The notes under the pieces were generated by a model. The model made no database searches. It worked only from the letters and a program-made list of their open reading frames with translations, and was not told where the DNA came from. From positions 124,001 through 188,000 of the forward strand of contig NZ_QLMJ01000024.1 of NCBI RefSeq assembly GCF_003259845.1: 64,000 nucleotides of DNA, given 5' to 3'. This document shows, one piece after another, positions 15,573 through 25,284 of this stretch. The stretch comes from Actinoplanes lutulentus. GTDB lineage: Bacteria > Actinomycetota > Actinomycetes > Mycobacteriales > Micromonosporaceae. How positions within the stretch are numbered: the stretch's first letter is position 1; the number at the start of each line of letters is the position of its first letter. Both the position numbers and the translations under genes were made by a program.

Positions 15573-17357
15573 GTGTCTCGAAAGACAAGGGCGATAGCGG
15601 CAGCAGGTGTCGCTGTTGTGCTGGGGCTGACCACCGCTGCGTGCGGTGGTTCGGACAGTGACGACAACGACAGCACCAGCACCTCTGGTGGCAAGGCCGC
15701 ATACAACGCCGCGATCACGGACGTCGTCAACCCGTCGACGACCAAGGGCGGCACGCTGAACCTGTGGAGCTCGCAGGATGCGGACTCGTGGGACCCGGCG
15801 CGTGGCTACTACGCGTTCGTCTGGAACCTCAACCGCCTCTACACCCGCAAGCTGGTCGAGTACTCGGCCGTCCCGGGCAAGGCGGGTCTGGAGCTCCAGG
15901 CCGACCTCGCCGAGGCGCTGCCGACGATCAGCGACGACAAGCTCACCTACACCTTCAAGCTGCGCAGCGGCGTGAAGTGGGACGACGGTGCGGCGATCAC
16001 GTCGAAGGACGTCAAGTACGGCATCGAGCGGGTCTGGGCCGCGGACGCCATCTCCGGCGGTCCGGTCTACCTGCCGGCGCTGCTCGACCAGGGCCAGAAC
16101 TACCCGGGCCCGTACAAGGACACCGACGCTGAGAAGCTCGGTCTGAAGTCGGTCACCACCCCGGACGACTCCACGATCGTCTTCAAGCTGGCGAAGCCGT
16201 CCTCGGACTTCATCTACCTGCTGGCGATGCCGGGCTCCGGCCCGGTGCCGCAGAAGCGGGACACCGGCGCGCAGTACGGCTCGGCGCCGGCCGCGTCCGG
16301 CCCGTACATGTTCAAGGAAGGCAGCATCCAGCCCGGTAAGGGTGTCTCGTTCGTCCGTAACCCCAACTGGGACCAGGCGACCGACCCGATCCGCAAGGCG
16401 CTGCCGGACGCGATCAACCTGACGATCACCACCAACGCCGATGACCTCGACAGCCGGCTCCTCGCCGGTACCGCGGACCTCGACGTCGGCCAGACCGGTG
16501 TGCAGGCGGCGGCTCGTACCAAGCTGCTGACCGACCCGAACCTGAAGGCGAACGCCGACACCCCCACCACCGGCTTCCTCCGGTACGCGGGCCTCGCGAC
16601 CTCGGTCGCCCCGCTGGACAACATCGAGTGTCGTAAGGCCATCATCTACGCGGCCGACCCGACCACTCTGCAGTCCGCTCGTGGTGGCCCGATCGCGGGT
16701 GGCGACATCGGCACCAGCATGCTGCCGCCGAACATCGCCGGCTCGGACGCCAAGTACGACCCGTTCAACCGGCTCCAGGGCAAGTCCCAGGTCGACGAGG
16801 CCAAGAAGGCTCTGACCGCCTGTGGCAAGCCGACCGGCTTCGACGTCACCATCGCGGTTCGTAACAACCGTGAGGCCGAGGTCAAGACCTCCGAGGCCCT
16901 GCAGGCCGCTCTGAAGGTCGTCGGCATCAACGCCAAGATCGAGCAGTACGACGGTGCCCAGCAGGCTTCCATCACCGGTTCGCCGGACAACGTGAAGCGC
17001 AAGGGCTACGGCATCATCATCGGCGGTTGGGGTGCTGACTACCCGACCGGCGCCGGTTACATGCAGCCGCTGTCCGACAGCCGCTTCATCCCGGAGAACG
17101 GCAACTACAACCTGGCTGAGATCAAGGACCCGGCGATCGACAAGCTGTACGACGACGCGCAGCTTGAGACCGACACCGCCAAGGCCGCTGAGCTCTACAG
17201 CCAGATCAACCACAAGATCATGGAGGGCGCTTACTACCTGCCGTTCGTGGTCGACAAGGCGCTCAACTACCGCAACCCGCGGCTGACGAACGTCTACATC
17301 CACGACGCGTTCGGCATGGTCGACTTCCAGGCCGTCGGCGTCAGCGACGGCAAGTAA
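15573..17357 (+). CDS. Solute-binding lipoprotein, family 5 (peptide-binding)
   Basis: This 594-residue exported lipoprotein has signal peptide and lipobox TTAAC (Cys about 24), an acidic Ser/Asp linker, then an SBP family 5 fold (GGTLNLWSSQDADSWDPARG, LTYTFKLRSGVKWDDGAAITSKDVKYGIERVW, C-terminal KLYDDAQLETDTAKAAELYSQINHKIMEGAYYLPF). It captures peptides for the transporter. GTG 15573 has a strong GGAGG upstream. It is followed by a stable hairpin before the next permease, an arrangement that often lets the binding protein be made in excess. Confidence 0.92.
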   Translation: MSRKTRAIAAAGVAVVLGLTTAACGGSDSDDNDSTSTSGGKAAYNAAITDVVNPSTTKGGTLNLWSSQDADSWDPARGYYAFVWNLNRLYTRKLVEYSAVPGKAGLELQADLAEALPTISDDKLTYTFKLRSGVKWDDGAAITSKDVKYGIERVWAADAISGGPVYLPALLDQGQNYPGPYKDTDAEKLGLKSVTTPDDSTIVFKLAKPSSDFIYLLAMPGSGPVPQKRDTGAQYGSAPAASGPYMFKEGSIQPGKGVSFVRNPNWDQATDPIRKALPDAINLTITTNADDLDSRLLAGTADLDVGQTGVQAAARTKLLTDPNLKANADTPTTGFLRYAGLATSVAPLDNIECRKAIIYAADPTTLQSARGGPIAGGDIGTSMLPPNIAGSDAKYDPFNRLQGKSQVDEAKKALTACGKPTGFDVTIAVRNNREAEVKTSEALQAALKVVGINAKIEQYDGAQQASITGSPDNVKRKGYGIIIGGWGADYPTGAGYMQPLSDSRFIPENGNYNLAEIKDPAIDKLYDDAQLETDTAKAAELYSQINHKIMEGAYYLPFVVDKALNYRNPRLTNVYIHDAFGMVDFQAVGVSDGK

Positions 17358-17420
17358 GTCAGTCGGCAACGCCCTTAGTGGCAACGGGTAATTCGAAGGG
17401 TTGGTGAAGGCCGCCCGCGG

Positions 17421-17457
17421 CGGGCGGGCACCGGTTCGCAAGACCGGTGCCCGCCCG
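17421..17457 (+). terminator. Stable intra-operon hairpin after the binding-protein gene
   Basis: A perfect 15-bp stem CGGGCGGGCACCGGT (17421-17435) pairs with 17443-17457 around a 7-nt loop, followed by TCCTTCGG rather than a clean U-tract. It lies between the solute-binding gene and the next permease. It probably attenuates readthrough or protects the 3' end of the upstream message. Confidence 0.7.
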
Positions 17458-17474
17458 TCCTTCGGCCGAACGAC

Positions 17475-18476
17475 GTGCTGGCTTACATCATCCGGCGGTT
17501 GATCAATGCCGTCATCACGCTGCTCGTGGTCACGCTCGTGACCTTCGGGATCTTCTTCGGCGTCCCGAAGATCACCGGTAGCGACCCCGCACTGCTTTAC
17601 ATCGGTAAGACGGCAGACGCGGCGTCGATCGAGGGCATCCGCACGAAGATGGGTCTCGCCGATCCGATCCTGGTGCAGTACGGCAAGTTCCTGAAGGGCC
17701 TGGTCGTCGGCCGGGATTACTCCAGCGGACCTGACGTCATTCACTGCCCGGCCCCGTGCCTCGGTTACTCGTTCAAGACCGACCGGCTGGTCACGCCGAC
17801 GCTGCTCGCCGACATCCCGGTGACGTTGTCGCTGGCGATCGGCGCGGCGATCCTGTGGTTGATCATCGGTATCTCGGCCGGCGTCATCTCGGCGCTCCGA
17901 AGAGGAACGTTGATCGACCGGGCGGTGATGACGGGAGCCCTGGCCGGCGTCTCGCTGCCCATCTACTTCACCGGCCTGCTGGCGTCCGCGATCTTCATCT
18001 ACTGGCTGGAGTGGTTACCACAGGGCCAGTACGTGCCGTTCACCGAGAATCCCGGCGAATGGTTCGTGCAGATGTTGCTGCCGTGGATCACGCTGGCATT
18101 CCTCTTCGCGGCGACCTACGCTCGTCTGACCAGGGCGAACATGTTGGAAACCCTGGGTGAGGACTACATCCGTACAGCTCGGGCCAAGGGCCTGCGGGAG
18201 CGGACCGTCATCGGCAAGCACGGTCTGCGCTCCGGCCTCACCCCGATCGTCACCGTCTTCGGTCTCGACCTGGGCGCGCTGCTCGGCGGCGCGGTGCTCA
18301 CCGAGAGCGTCTTCAACCTGCGCGGCCTCGGTTACCAGGCGCTGGACGCGATCCGCGCCAACGACCTGCCGGTGATCCTCGGCGTCACGCTGATCGCCGC
18401 GTTCTTCATCGTCTTCGCCAACCTGCTCGTGGACCTCGTCTACGGCGTCATCGACCCGCGCGTGCGGCTGAGCTGA
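17475..18476 (+). CDS. Oligopeptide/dipeptide ABC transporter permease (OppB/DppB type)
   Basis: A 333-residue permease starting GTG 17475, with the canonical OppB N-terminus MLAYIIRRLINAVITLLVVTLVTF. Five or six TM segments follow, then the EAA loop YIRTARAKGLRERTVIGKHGLRSGLTPIVTVFG, of which the first part contacts the ATPase. It pairs with the OppC-type permease to form the channel. It lies 11 bp before the first ATPase gene and follows the intra-operon hairpin. Confidence 0.92.
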   Translation: MLAYIIRRLINAVITLLVVTLVTFGIFFGVPKITGSDPALLYIGKTADAASIEGIRTKMGLADPILVQYGKFLKGLVVGRDYSSGPDVIHCPAPCLGYSFKTDRLVTPTLLADIPVTLSLAIGAAILWLIIGISAGVISALRRGTLIDRAVMTGALAGVSLPIYFTGLLASAIFIYWLEWLPQGQYVPFTENPGEWFVQMLLPWITLAFLFAATYARLTRANMLETLGEDYIRTARAKGLRERTVIGKHGLRSGLTPIVTVFGLDLGALLGGAVLTESVFNLRGLGYQALDAIRANDLPVILGVTLIAAFFIVFANLLVDLVYGVIDPRVRLS

Positions 18477-18487
18477 GGGAGAGAAAG

Positions 18488-19528
18488 ATGTCCGTCAACT
18501 CGGCTACCGACCGCCCGTTCCTCGAGGTCAAGGACCTCACGGTTCGCTTCGAGACGGACGACGGCATCGTGCAGGCCGTCTCCGGGTCGAACTTCTCGCT
18601 GCGGGCCGGCCAGACGCTCGGCATCGTGGGCGAGTCCGGCTCCGGCAAGAGCGTCACCTCGCTCGCGCTGCTGGGCCTGCACCGGACCCGCAGCAACGCG
18701 AAGGTCAGCGGGGAGATCTGGCTCGACGAGAAGGAACTGGTCACCGCCACCGACGAAGAGGTTCGTAAGCTTCGCGGCGGCAAGATGGCGATGATCTTCC
18801 AGGACCCGCTGAGCGCGATGCACCCGTACTTCACTGTCGGGTCGCAGATCGTTGAGGCGTACCGGGTGCACCACCCCAGTGCGAACAAGAAGGTCGCGCG
18901 TGAGCGGGCCATCGACATGCTCGCCCGGGTCGGCATCCCGCAGCCGGAGCGGCGCTTCCACGATTACGCGCACCAGTTCTCCGGCGGTATGCGCCAGCGC
19001 GCGATGATCGCGATGGCGCTGGTCAACGACCCGAAACTGCTGATCGCCGACGAGCCGACCACAGCGCTCGACGTGACAGTGCAGGCGCAGATCCTGGACC
19101 TGATCCGCGATCTGCAGGAAGAGTTCGGCTCCGCGGTCATCATGATCACGCACGACCTCGGCGTGGTGGCCGAGCTCGCCGACGAGGTCCTGGTGATGTA
19201 CGGCGGCAAGGTCATCGAGCGTGGCCCGACGATCGACCTGTTCCAGCGTCCGCAACACCCGTACACATGGGGTCTGCTCGGATCGATGCCGCGCCTCGAC
19301 CGTGAGGTGCGCGACCGGCTCAACCCGGTCAAGGGATCGCCGCCCAGCCTGATCAACCTGCCGGACGGATGTGCTTTCCACCCGCGCTGCCCCTATGCGG
19401 GTCGCAACGGTGACCGGTCCTTCAAGGAGGTGCCGGTGCTGATCGGCGGGGCCCACTCGGTCGCCTGCCATCTGCCGCCCGACCTGCGAAACAAGATCTT
19501 CCAGGAAGAAGTGGCTCCGAACCTCTGA
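18488..19528 (+). CDS. Peptide ABC transporter ATP-binding protein (OppD/DppD type)
   Basis: A 346-residue ATPase with Walker A GESGSGKS (about 53-60), Q-loop [11 protein letters not shown], signature SGGMRQR, Walker [13 protein letters not shown] and switch His in ITHDLGV. The oligopeptide-family C-terminal extension includes a Cys pair in [20 protein letters not shown] precedes ATG 18488. It energises import together with the following OppF-type subunit. Confidence 0.94.
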   Translation: MSVNSATDRPFLEVKDLTVRFETDDGIVQAVSGSNFSLRAGQTLGIVGESGSGKSVTSLALLGLHRTRSNAKVSGEIWLDEKELVTATDEEVRKLRGGKMAMIFQDPLSAMHPYFTVGSQIVEAYRVHHPSANKKVARERAIDMLARVGIPQPERRFHDYAHQFSGGMRQRAMIAMALVNDPKLLIADEPTTALDVTVQAQILDLIRDLQEEFGSAVIMITHDLGVVAELADEVLVMYGGKVIERGPTIDLFQRPQHPYTWGLLGSMPRLDREVRDRLNPVKGSPPSLINLPDGCAFHPRCPYAGRNGDRSFKEVPVLIGGAHSVACHLPPDLRNKIFQEEVAPNL

Positions 19529-19546
19529 GCGGGGAGTAAAAGAACG

Positions 19547-20584
19547 ATGAGCGAGAACCTGCTCGAGGCGACCGGGGTGCAGAAGCACTTCCCGATCACG
19601 AAGGGTCTGTTCCGGCGTCAGGTCGGTTCGGTGCGCGCTGTCGACGGCATCGACCTCGATGTACGGTCCGGCGAGACGCTGGGTCTGGTCGGTGAGTCCG
19701 GTTGCGGCAAGTCGACGCTGGGCCGGCTCTTCACCCGGATCCTGGAGCCGACCGCGGGCAAGATCGTCTTCGAGGGTCAGGACATCACCCACAAGTCGGT
19801 CACCCAGATGCGGCCCCTCCGCCGCGACGTCCAGATGATCTTCCAGGACCCGTACTCGTCGCTTAACCCGCGGCATACGGTCGGATCGATCATCGCGGCG
19901 CCGCTGCAGATCCAGAACATCCCCACCCCGCAGGGCCTCAAGAAGGCCGTGCAGGAACTGCTGGAACTCGTCGGGCTCAACCCGGAGCACTACAACCGGT
20001 ACCCGCACGAGTTCTCCGGCGGTCAGCGCCAGCGCATCGGCATCGCCCGGGCGCTCGCGCTCAGGCCGAAACTGATCATCGCGGACGAGCCGGTGTCGGC
20101 ACTCGACGTGTCGATTCAGGCCCAGGTCGTGAACCTGCTCGAAGACCTGCAGAACGAGTTCGACCTCACCTACGTCTTCATTGCGCACGACCTCTCGGTG
20201 GTCAGGCACATCTCCGATCGGGTCGCCGTGATGTACCTCGGCAAGGTGGTGGAGATCGCCGATCGCGACGACCTCTACAAGAACCCGCGTCACCCGTACA
20301 CGGTCGCCCTGATGTCGGCGGTCCCGGTGCCGGACCCGGTCCGGCGTGATCGCGCGCAGCGCGAGCGCGTGCTTCTCACCGGCGACGTGCCGAGCCCGAT
20401 CAACCCGCCGTCCGGCTGCCGGTTCCGCACCCGCTGCTGGAAGGCGCAGGACATCTGCGCGACCGAGGAACCGCCGCTGGTCACCCGCCTGGAGGACCCG
20501 CAGTCGCACCTCACCGCGTGCCACTTCCCGGTGGTCTCGGACGAGGTCGTGGCCGGTCGCCGCCCGCAGCCGGCGTCCGCCTGA
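19547..20584 (+). CDS. Peptide ABC transporter ATP-binding protein (OppF/DppF type)
   Basis: A 345-residue ATPase with Walker [11 protein letters not shown]-loop [19 protein letters not shown] (diagnostic of OppF), signature [14 protein letters not shown], Walker [13 protein letters not shown] and C-terminal [15 protein letters not shown]. It is the last gene of the transporter operon and converges with the GH20 gene. ATG 19547 follows GGGGAG. Confidence 0.94.
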   Translation: MSENLLEATGVQKHFPITKGLFRRQVGSVRAVDGIDLDVRSGETLGLVGESGCGKSTLGRLFTRILEPTAGKIVFEGQDITHKSVTQMRPLRRDVQMIFQDPYSSLNPRHTVGSIIAAPLQIQNIPTPQGLKKAVQELLELVGLNPEHYNRYPHEFSGGQRQRIGIARALALRPKLIIADEPVSALDVSIQAQVVNLLEDLQNEFDLTYVFIAHDLSVVRHISDRVAVMYLGKVVEIADRDDLYKNPRHPYTVALMSAVPVPDPVRRDRAQRERVLLTGDVPSPINPPSGCRFRTRCWKAQDICATEEPPLVTRLEDPQSHLTACHFPVVSDEVVAGRRPQPASA

Positions 20585-20612
20585 TCACTTTCCGCCGCTC
20601 GCCGCGGATCGC

Positions 20613-22148
20613 CTAACTCCAGGGGATCTGCGGCGAGCTGTAGAAATGCACTCCCTGCCGGGTCCAGCGCGGGCCATAGGCCCCCAGCCTGGCTTTGAAC
20701 GAATTCCAATCATGGGTGGACCGAGGCGACCAGCCGAGCTCGGCGATGGCCACGAGCCGCGGAAAAGCCAGAAACTCGATCTCCGCGAGATCGGTCAAGG
20801 TCTCCGACCACAGCGGCGCCTCAACCCCGAAGACCAATTCCTTGGGTACGCGTGACAGAAGCTGATCCGGGTCCCAGGAGTACGAGTCGCGTACCTCGGT
20901 CGTCCCCGCCCAGTGCAGTCCGCCCGGGGTGAGCAGGTCGTACTGCATGTCCAGATAGGCCCGGTCGGCCGGGGACATGATGACCCGGCCGGTGGTCTCC
21001 AGCGGTGGTGCCTGGTGGTTCCAGTACTGGACGATGGCGTTCGGTTGTTTCGCGGCCGCGATCTCCTGCCAGCCGATCGCCGTCTTTCCGTATTTGCCGA
21101 CCATCGGCAGGACCCGTTCCTGAAACGTCAGGTAATCGGCGTGCGGCGTCGAATGCGCCTCGTCCCCGCCGATGTGCAGAAACGGTCCGGGCGTCATCGC
21201 GGCAAGCTCCCGGATCACATCCTCGGCGAACCGGTAGGTGATCTCCTTGCCGGCGCAGAGCGAGCTGTAACCGACCCGGATGTCGATCCTCGGCCTCGGT
21301 GCCACTGCGTCGCAGGTCAGCTCGGGGTATGCCACCTGGGCCGCGTTCACGTGCCCGGGCATGTCGATCTCCGGGACGATGGTGACGTACCGCTGCGCGG
21401 CGAATTCCACTATCTCGCGATATTCCGCTTTCGTGAGAAAGCCGCCGCCGGTCCCTCGAACCCCGGTGCCCGGCGCGCCGCCGATGCTGGTGAGCCGCGG
21501 CCAGCTGTCGATCTGGATCCGCCAGCCCTGGTCGTCGGAGAGGTGCAGGTGCAGAAAGTTGATTTTGAACCGGCTGATCTGGTCGATGTACCGCTTGACC
21601 TCGTCCGGTGTGTGAAAGTGCCGGGCCAGGTCGAGCATGGCGCCCCGATAGGCGAAGCGCGGCCGATCGTTGATCCGGCCACCGGGGATCGTCCAGGGTC
21701 CCTTTTGGATCTTCCGGCTCTCGATCTCGGCCGGGACCAGCTGGCGCAGGGTCTGCACACCGTTGAAGAGTCCGGCAGGGGTGCCGGCTGTCAGCTCGAC
21801 CCGGTCCCGGTCGACGCCGAGCCGGTATGCCTCGCCGTCCAACCGGCCGTCGAGACTGATTTTGATCGCGTTGTTCGTGGCGTCCTCGACCACCGGTAAC
21901 GGGAAGCCGGTGGCCGGACGCCAGGCGGCGGCGAGCTGCTCGGCTATCGCGACGGCCGGTCCGCCGGCGGTGATCACCGTGTCCGGGGTGAGGTCGAAAC
22001 CCTCCCGTCCGGGAATCGCTTCGGCGGGAGCGGGCAGAACGCTGCTGATCGAGAGCGGCAGCGGCGCCGGGCCGGGGCCGGCCGAAGCCGTGGTGACTGC
22101 CAGCGGAAGGGCCAGAAACGCGGCGACGGCCAGGTGGGTGACACGCAC
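20613..22148 (-). CDS. Secreted beta-N-acetylhexosaminidase, GH20
   Basis: An exported glycosidase of about 511 residues, removing terminal GlcNAc/GalNAc from chitin-type or peptidoglycan-derived oligosaccharides. Features: Sec signal (LAVAAFLALPLAVTTASA), a GH20b alpha/beta domain (about 30-140), then a TIM barrel with the family phrases MLDLARHFHTPDEVKRYID, FLHLHLSDDQGWRI, VPEIDMPGHVNAA and the catalytic Asp-Glu pair in HIGGDEAH. Substrate-binding Trp residues are present (GWQEI, VQYWNHQ, SYSWDP). GTG 22148 is preferred; the frame extends to a TTG at 22175. It lies 42 bp downstream of the last RTX gene. Confidence 0.92.
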   Translation of the reverse strand: MRVTHLAVAAFLALPLAVTTASAGPGPAPLPLSISSVLPAPAEAIPGREGFDLTPDTVITAGGPAVAIAEQLAAAWRPATGFPLPVVEDATNNAIKISLDGRLDGEAYRLGVDRDRVELTAGTPAGLFNGVQTLRQLVPAEIESRKIQKGPWTIPGGRINDRPRFAYRGAMLDLARHFHTPDEVKRYIDQISRFKINFLHLHLSDDQGWRIQIDSWPRLTSIGGAPGTGVRGTGGGFLTKAEYREIVEFAAQRYVTIVPEIDMPGHVNAAQVAYPELTCDAVAPRPRIDIRVGYSSLCAGKEITYRFAEDVIRELAAMTPGPFLHIGGDEAHSTPHADYLTFQERVLPMVGKYGKTAIGWQEIAAAKQPNAIVQYWNHQAPPLETTGRVIMSPADRAYLDMQYDLLTPGGLHWAGTTEVRDSYSWDPDQLLSRVPKELVFGVEAPLWSETLTDLAEIEFLAFPRLVAIAELGWSPRSTHDWNSFKARLGAYGPRWTRQGVHFYSSPQIPWS

Positions 22149-22190
22149 CCGCCTGACCGTACCGAGGTGGATCAATGGTTGTCGGGTGGG

Positions 22191-23507
22191 TCAGTCGACG
22201 CGGGGGACGCTGGAGCCGCCCTCGTAGATCCGATCGTCGCCCGAGCCGCCATCCAGCAGCCCGCTTCCGTAGAGCACGTCGTTGCCCAGCGAGCCGTAGA
22301 TCTCGTCCGGGCCGGCACCGCCGCGGAGGACGTTCTCCCAGGAGTTCCCGGTGATGTGATCGGACCCGTGGCCACCCGTGAGGTCCTCGATGTCCTCGGA
22401 GATCGTGTCCTTCTCGTAGGAGGTCCAGCTGTAACCGGTGCTCGGCTCGAAGGCGAGGAAGTAGAAGTTCGACTCCCCGTCGTTGCCGGTCCTGCCATCG
22501 TTGCTGATGGTCAGGTTCGCGGTCCGCTGTTCGTAGGTCACCAGGTCGCGGCCGGCGCCACCGGTGAAGACGTCCGAGTCGGTGCCGATGCGCACGTTCT
22601 GGTCGAACGTGTCGTCGCCGTCGCCGCCGTACTCCTTGTCGTCGCCGCGGTCGCCGACGAGCTTGTCGTTGCCGGCGTCGCCGTACAGCCTGTCGTTGCC
22701 GGCACCGCCGTCCACGTGGTCGTTTCCGGCACCCGCGGACAGCTGGTCGTCGCCGTCGTTGCCGTAGAGGCGATCGTTGCCGGTGCCGCCCCAGAGCTTG
22801 TCGGCCCCGCTTCCGGCGACGATCCGGTCGTTGCCCACGCCGCCGTCCAGCGAGTCGTTGCCGGAGCCGCCGGCCAGCGTGTCGTTGCCGCTGCTGCCGG
22901 CGACCCGGTCATTGCCCGGCCCGCCGTCGAGGCTGTCGTTGCCGGTGCCCCCGTAGATCCGGTCGGTGCCGGTCTGCGCGCCGATGCGGTCGTTGCCGAT
23001 GCCGCCGTCGACGAGGTCGTCGCCGGAGCCGCCGTCGAGGCTGTCGTGGCCGCCGCTGCCGTAGATCCGGTCGTTGCCGGAGTCGCCGACCAGCTTGTCG
23101 TTGCCGCTGCCGCCGGTGATCGTGTCGTTGCCCGGACCTGCCGAGGCGATGACCCTGATGCCGGACTTGTTGGTCAGGGTGTCGTTGCCGTCGTAGAGGA
23201 TGGCGGTGATCTCGGCCGGGTTCTTCGCGGTGGTGCAGCGGACTCGGGTCTTGTCGCCCTTGACCTGCTTGCAGCCCTTGCCGGCCTTGATCGTGACGCG
23301 GTCGTTGATGGTGACAGTCCGGCCGGAGCGGGTGATCGTGATGGTGTTGGTCCGCTCGGCCGCCGCTTTGAAGACGATCTTCGTACCGGAGACCGAGGCG
23401 ACGCCGGTGCTCGCGGCGAGGGCGGCCGTGGGTGCGGCGGCCGCACTCACGGCGATTGTGGTGAGGAGGGCGACGCCGGCACGCACCGGCCATGAGGTGT
23501 GCGGCAT
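22191..23507 (-). CDS. Secreted RTX-type calcium-binding repeat protein, paralogue 4
   Basis: A 438-residue exported protein with signal peptide (about 1-31, AALA/A). It has a conserved N-terminal module (about 32-115: STGVASVSGT, TITITRSGRTVTI, KAGKGCKQVKGDKT with two Cys) and more than twenty GGxGxDxUx nonapeptide repeats such as GGSGNDKLVGDSGNDRIYG. Such repeats bind Ca2+ in parallel beta rolls outside the cell. A repeat-poor insert near 345-385 separates a final short repeat block. Unlike its three neighbours it lacks the C-terminal C-x10-C cap. Its ATG overlaps the previous gene's TGA by 1 nt (TGATG). Confidence 0.9.
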   Translation of the reverse strand: MPHTSWPVRAGVALLTTIAVSAAAAPTAALAASTGVASVSGTKIVFKAAAERTNTITITRSGRTVTINDRVTIKAGKGCKQVKGDKTRVRCTTAKNPAEITAILYDGNDTLTNKSGIRVIASAGPGNDTITGGSGNDKLVGDSGNDRIYGSGGHDSLDGGSGDDLVDGGIGNDRIGAQTGTDRIYGGTGNDSLDGGPGNDRVAGSSGNDTLAGGSGNDSLDGGVGNDRIVAGSGADKLWGGTGNDRLYGNDGDDQLSAGAGNDHVDGGAGNDRLYGDAGNDKLVGDRGDDKEYGGDGDDTFDQNVRIGTDSDVFTGGAGRDLVTYEQRTANLTISNDGRTGNDGESNFYFLAFEPSTGYSWTSYEKDTISEDIEDLTGGHGSDHITGNSWENVLRGGAGPDEIYGSLGNDVLYGSGLLDGGSGDDRIYEGGSSVPRVD

Positions 23508-25243
23508 CAGAGTTTTCCCACCTGGCCGCAGCCGGTCGCAGTGTCGTTGCTGTGCACGTGGCAGACTCCGGCGTTGCTCAGGACGTCCGGATCGCCGTCG
23601 TCGGTCTCCCCGTCGCTGCCCCAGAGGAAGACGTCGGGGCCGTCGCCGCCGTCGATCTCATCAGCGCCGTCGCCGCCGCGGACGATCACGCCGTTCCAGC
23701 CGTCGCAGCACCCTGGGCTCACGAAGTCCACCCGGAGGTAGTCGTCGCCGGCCTTGCCGGAGAGGTAATCGCCCCAGTAGTCGCCGACCATGGAGATCAG
23801 AACGTCGGCGTACGGCGACCCGATGATGCTGCCGACGCGAGATACCTCATCACCCTCGCCCTTCTGGCCGTCCTGGCCGTAGGCGTTGTGCGGATCGACG
23901 GTGACCGGGCCGTCGGCGAACTCGTAGGAGACGGTGTTTCCACCGATCATGACGTCGGCGCCGACCGGGCGCGGTGTGCTGGACGGGGTGTCGTAGTCGC
24001 CGAAGTAGAGGTCGCCCTTTTCCAGCCGGTCGTTTCCGGCGCCACCCACCAGGTCGTCCCTGCCGTGGTCGTCGGCCCACGGGTTGCCCGCGTTGATGCC
24101 GGTGCCGCCGCCGTTGAGGTAGTCGTCGCCGGCCCCGCCGTTGAGGTAGTCACTGCTGAGCATGCCGTACAGGAAGTCGTTGTCCGGGCCGCCGAGGATC
24201 CGGTCCGATCCGTCTCCGCCGACCAGGACCTCGATGTCGGTGGAGATGGTGTCGTGCTCGGCCTGATAGGTCTTGCCGGCCTCGTAGGCCATCGTGCCGT
24301 CGTCGCCGGCCACACCGTTGTTGCTGATCGTCACCCCGGTCTCGCGCTTCGCGTAGGTGACCTCGTCCTTGCCGGTGCCGCCGGCGAACAGATCGGCGTC
24401 CACCTTCGTGGTGGTGGCCTGGACGAACCTGTCGTTGCCGGCCCCGCCGTACTCCTTGTCGTTGCCGTCGTCGCCACGCAGCTCGTCGTCGCCGTCGCTG
24501 CCGTAGAGCTTGTCGTCGCCGGTGCCGCCGAGGACGCGGTCGTTGCCGGCGCCGCCGTCGAGGGAGTCGTTTCCGGCCTCGCCGTTGATGACGTCGTGGC
24601 CGACTTCGCCGACCACCCGGTCGTTGCCCGCTCCGCCGTACAGGGTGTCGTTGCCGGTGCCGCCGTAGACGTAGTCGTTGCCGGCGCCTCCGGTCAGGCG
24701 GTCGCTTCCGGCGCTGCCGTAGACCTTGTCGGTGCCCGCTCCGCCGTCGATCTGGTCGTTGCCGGTGCTGCCGTCCAGGCTGTCGTTGCCGGCGCCACCC
24801 CAGATGCGGTCGTTGCCACTGTCGCCGACAAGGCGGTCGTAGCCGGGGCCTCCGTAGAGCTTGTCGTCGCCGGTTCCGGCGTACCCAAAGAAGTTGATTT
24901 TGGTTCGGTTGGAGAGGGCGTCGTTCTTGTCGCCCAGGTGGGCGGTGATCTGGGTGGGCGCCTTCTTGGTGGTGCACTTGACCTTGGTCTTGTCGCCCTT
25001 GACCGGCTTGCAGCCCTTGCCCGCCTTGAGCGGGACGCTGTCGTTGATCGTGATGGTGCGGCCGGACTGGCTGAAGTTGATCGAGTTGGCCTTGCCCGGC
25101 GCGGCCTTGAAGACGATCTTCGAGGTGCCGGAGACCGAGGCGACTCCGGCCGGCGCGGCGGACGCGGGTGCGGCGACCGCGCCGACCGCGACCGTGGTGA
25201 TCAGGCTGACGCCGATGCGCGCCAGCCAGGGTGAATGTGACAC
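23507..25243 (-). CDS. Secreted RTX-type calcium-binding repeat protein, paralogue 3
   Basis: A 578-residue exported protein from GTG 25243, with GGGGGA at good spacing on the minus strand. Layout: Sec signal (ending APASA/A), the shared N-terminal module with KAGKGCKPVKGDKTKVKC, a first RTX block (about 115-275), a repeat-poor spacer containing FVQATTTKVDAD and AYEAGKTYQAEHDTIS, then further repeats. The end VCHVHSNDTATGCGQVGKL carries a C-x10-C cap. There is no type I secretion context and no LPXTG motif, so export is by Sec. The frame is open to 25342 but GTG 25243 gives the signal peptide. It is the longest of the four. Confidence 0.9.
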   Translation of the reverse strand: MSHSPWLARIGVSLITTVAVGAVAAPASAAPAGVASVSGTSKIVFKAAPGKANSINFSQSGRTITINDSVPLKAGKGCKPVKGDKTKVKCTTKKAPTQITAHLGDKNDALSNRTKINFFGYAGTGDDKLYGGPGYDRLVGDSGNDRIWGGAGNDSLDGSTGNDQIDGGAGTDKVYGSAGSDRLTGGAGNDYVYGGTGNDTLYGGAGNDRVVGEVGHDVINGEAGNDSLDGGAGNDRVLGGTGDDKLYGSDGDDELRGDDGNDKEYGGAGNDRFVQATTTKVDADLFAGGTGKDEVTYAKRETGVTISNNGVAGDDGTMAYEAGKTYQAEHDTISTDIEVLVGGDGSDRILGGPDNDFLYGMLSSDYLNGGAGDDYLNGGGTGINAGNPWADDHGRDDLVGGAGNDRLEKGDLYFGDYDTPSSTPRPVGADVMIGGNTVSYEFADGPVTVDPHNAYGQDGQKGEGDEVSRVGSIIGSPYADVLISMVGDYWGDYLSGKAGDDYLRVDFVSPGCCDGWNGVIVRGGDGADEIDGGDGPDVFLWGSDGETDDGDPDVLSNAGVCHVHSNDTATGCGQVGKL

Positions 25244-25284
25244 GAATGTCCCCCGTGGACGGTTGTGGATGGGATCAGAGCTGT

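Noticed and set aside
14592-17744. A 1050-codon open frame on the minus strand across the transporter operon
   Set aside because: It is a mirror frame created by the high third-position GC of the plus-strand permease and binding-protein genes. Its product is Asp/Arg/Val-rich with no domain.
23492-25234. A 580-codon plus-strand frame opposite the RTX gene, Val/Ala-rich
   Set aside because: It is the antisense of the nonapeptide repeats and lacks a signal or known domain.
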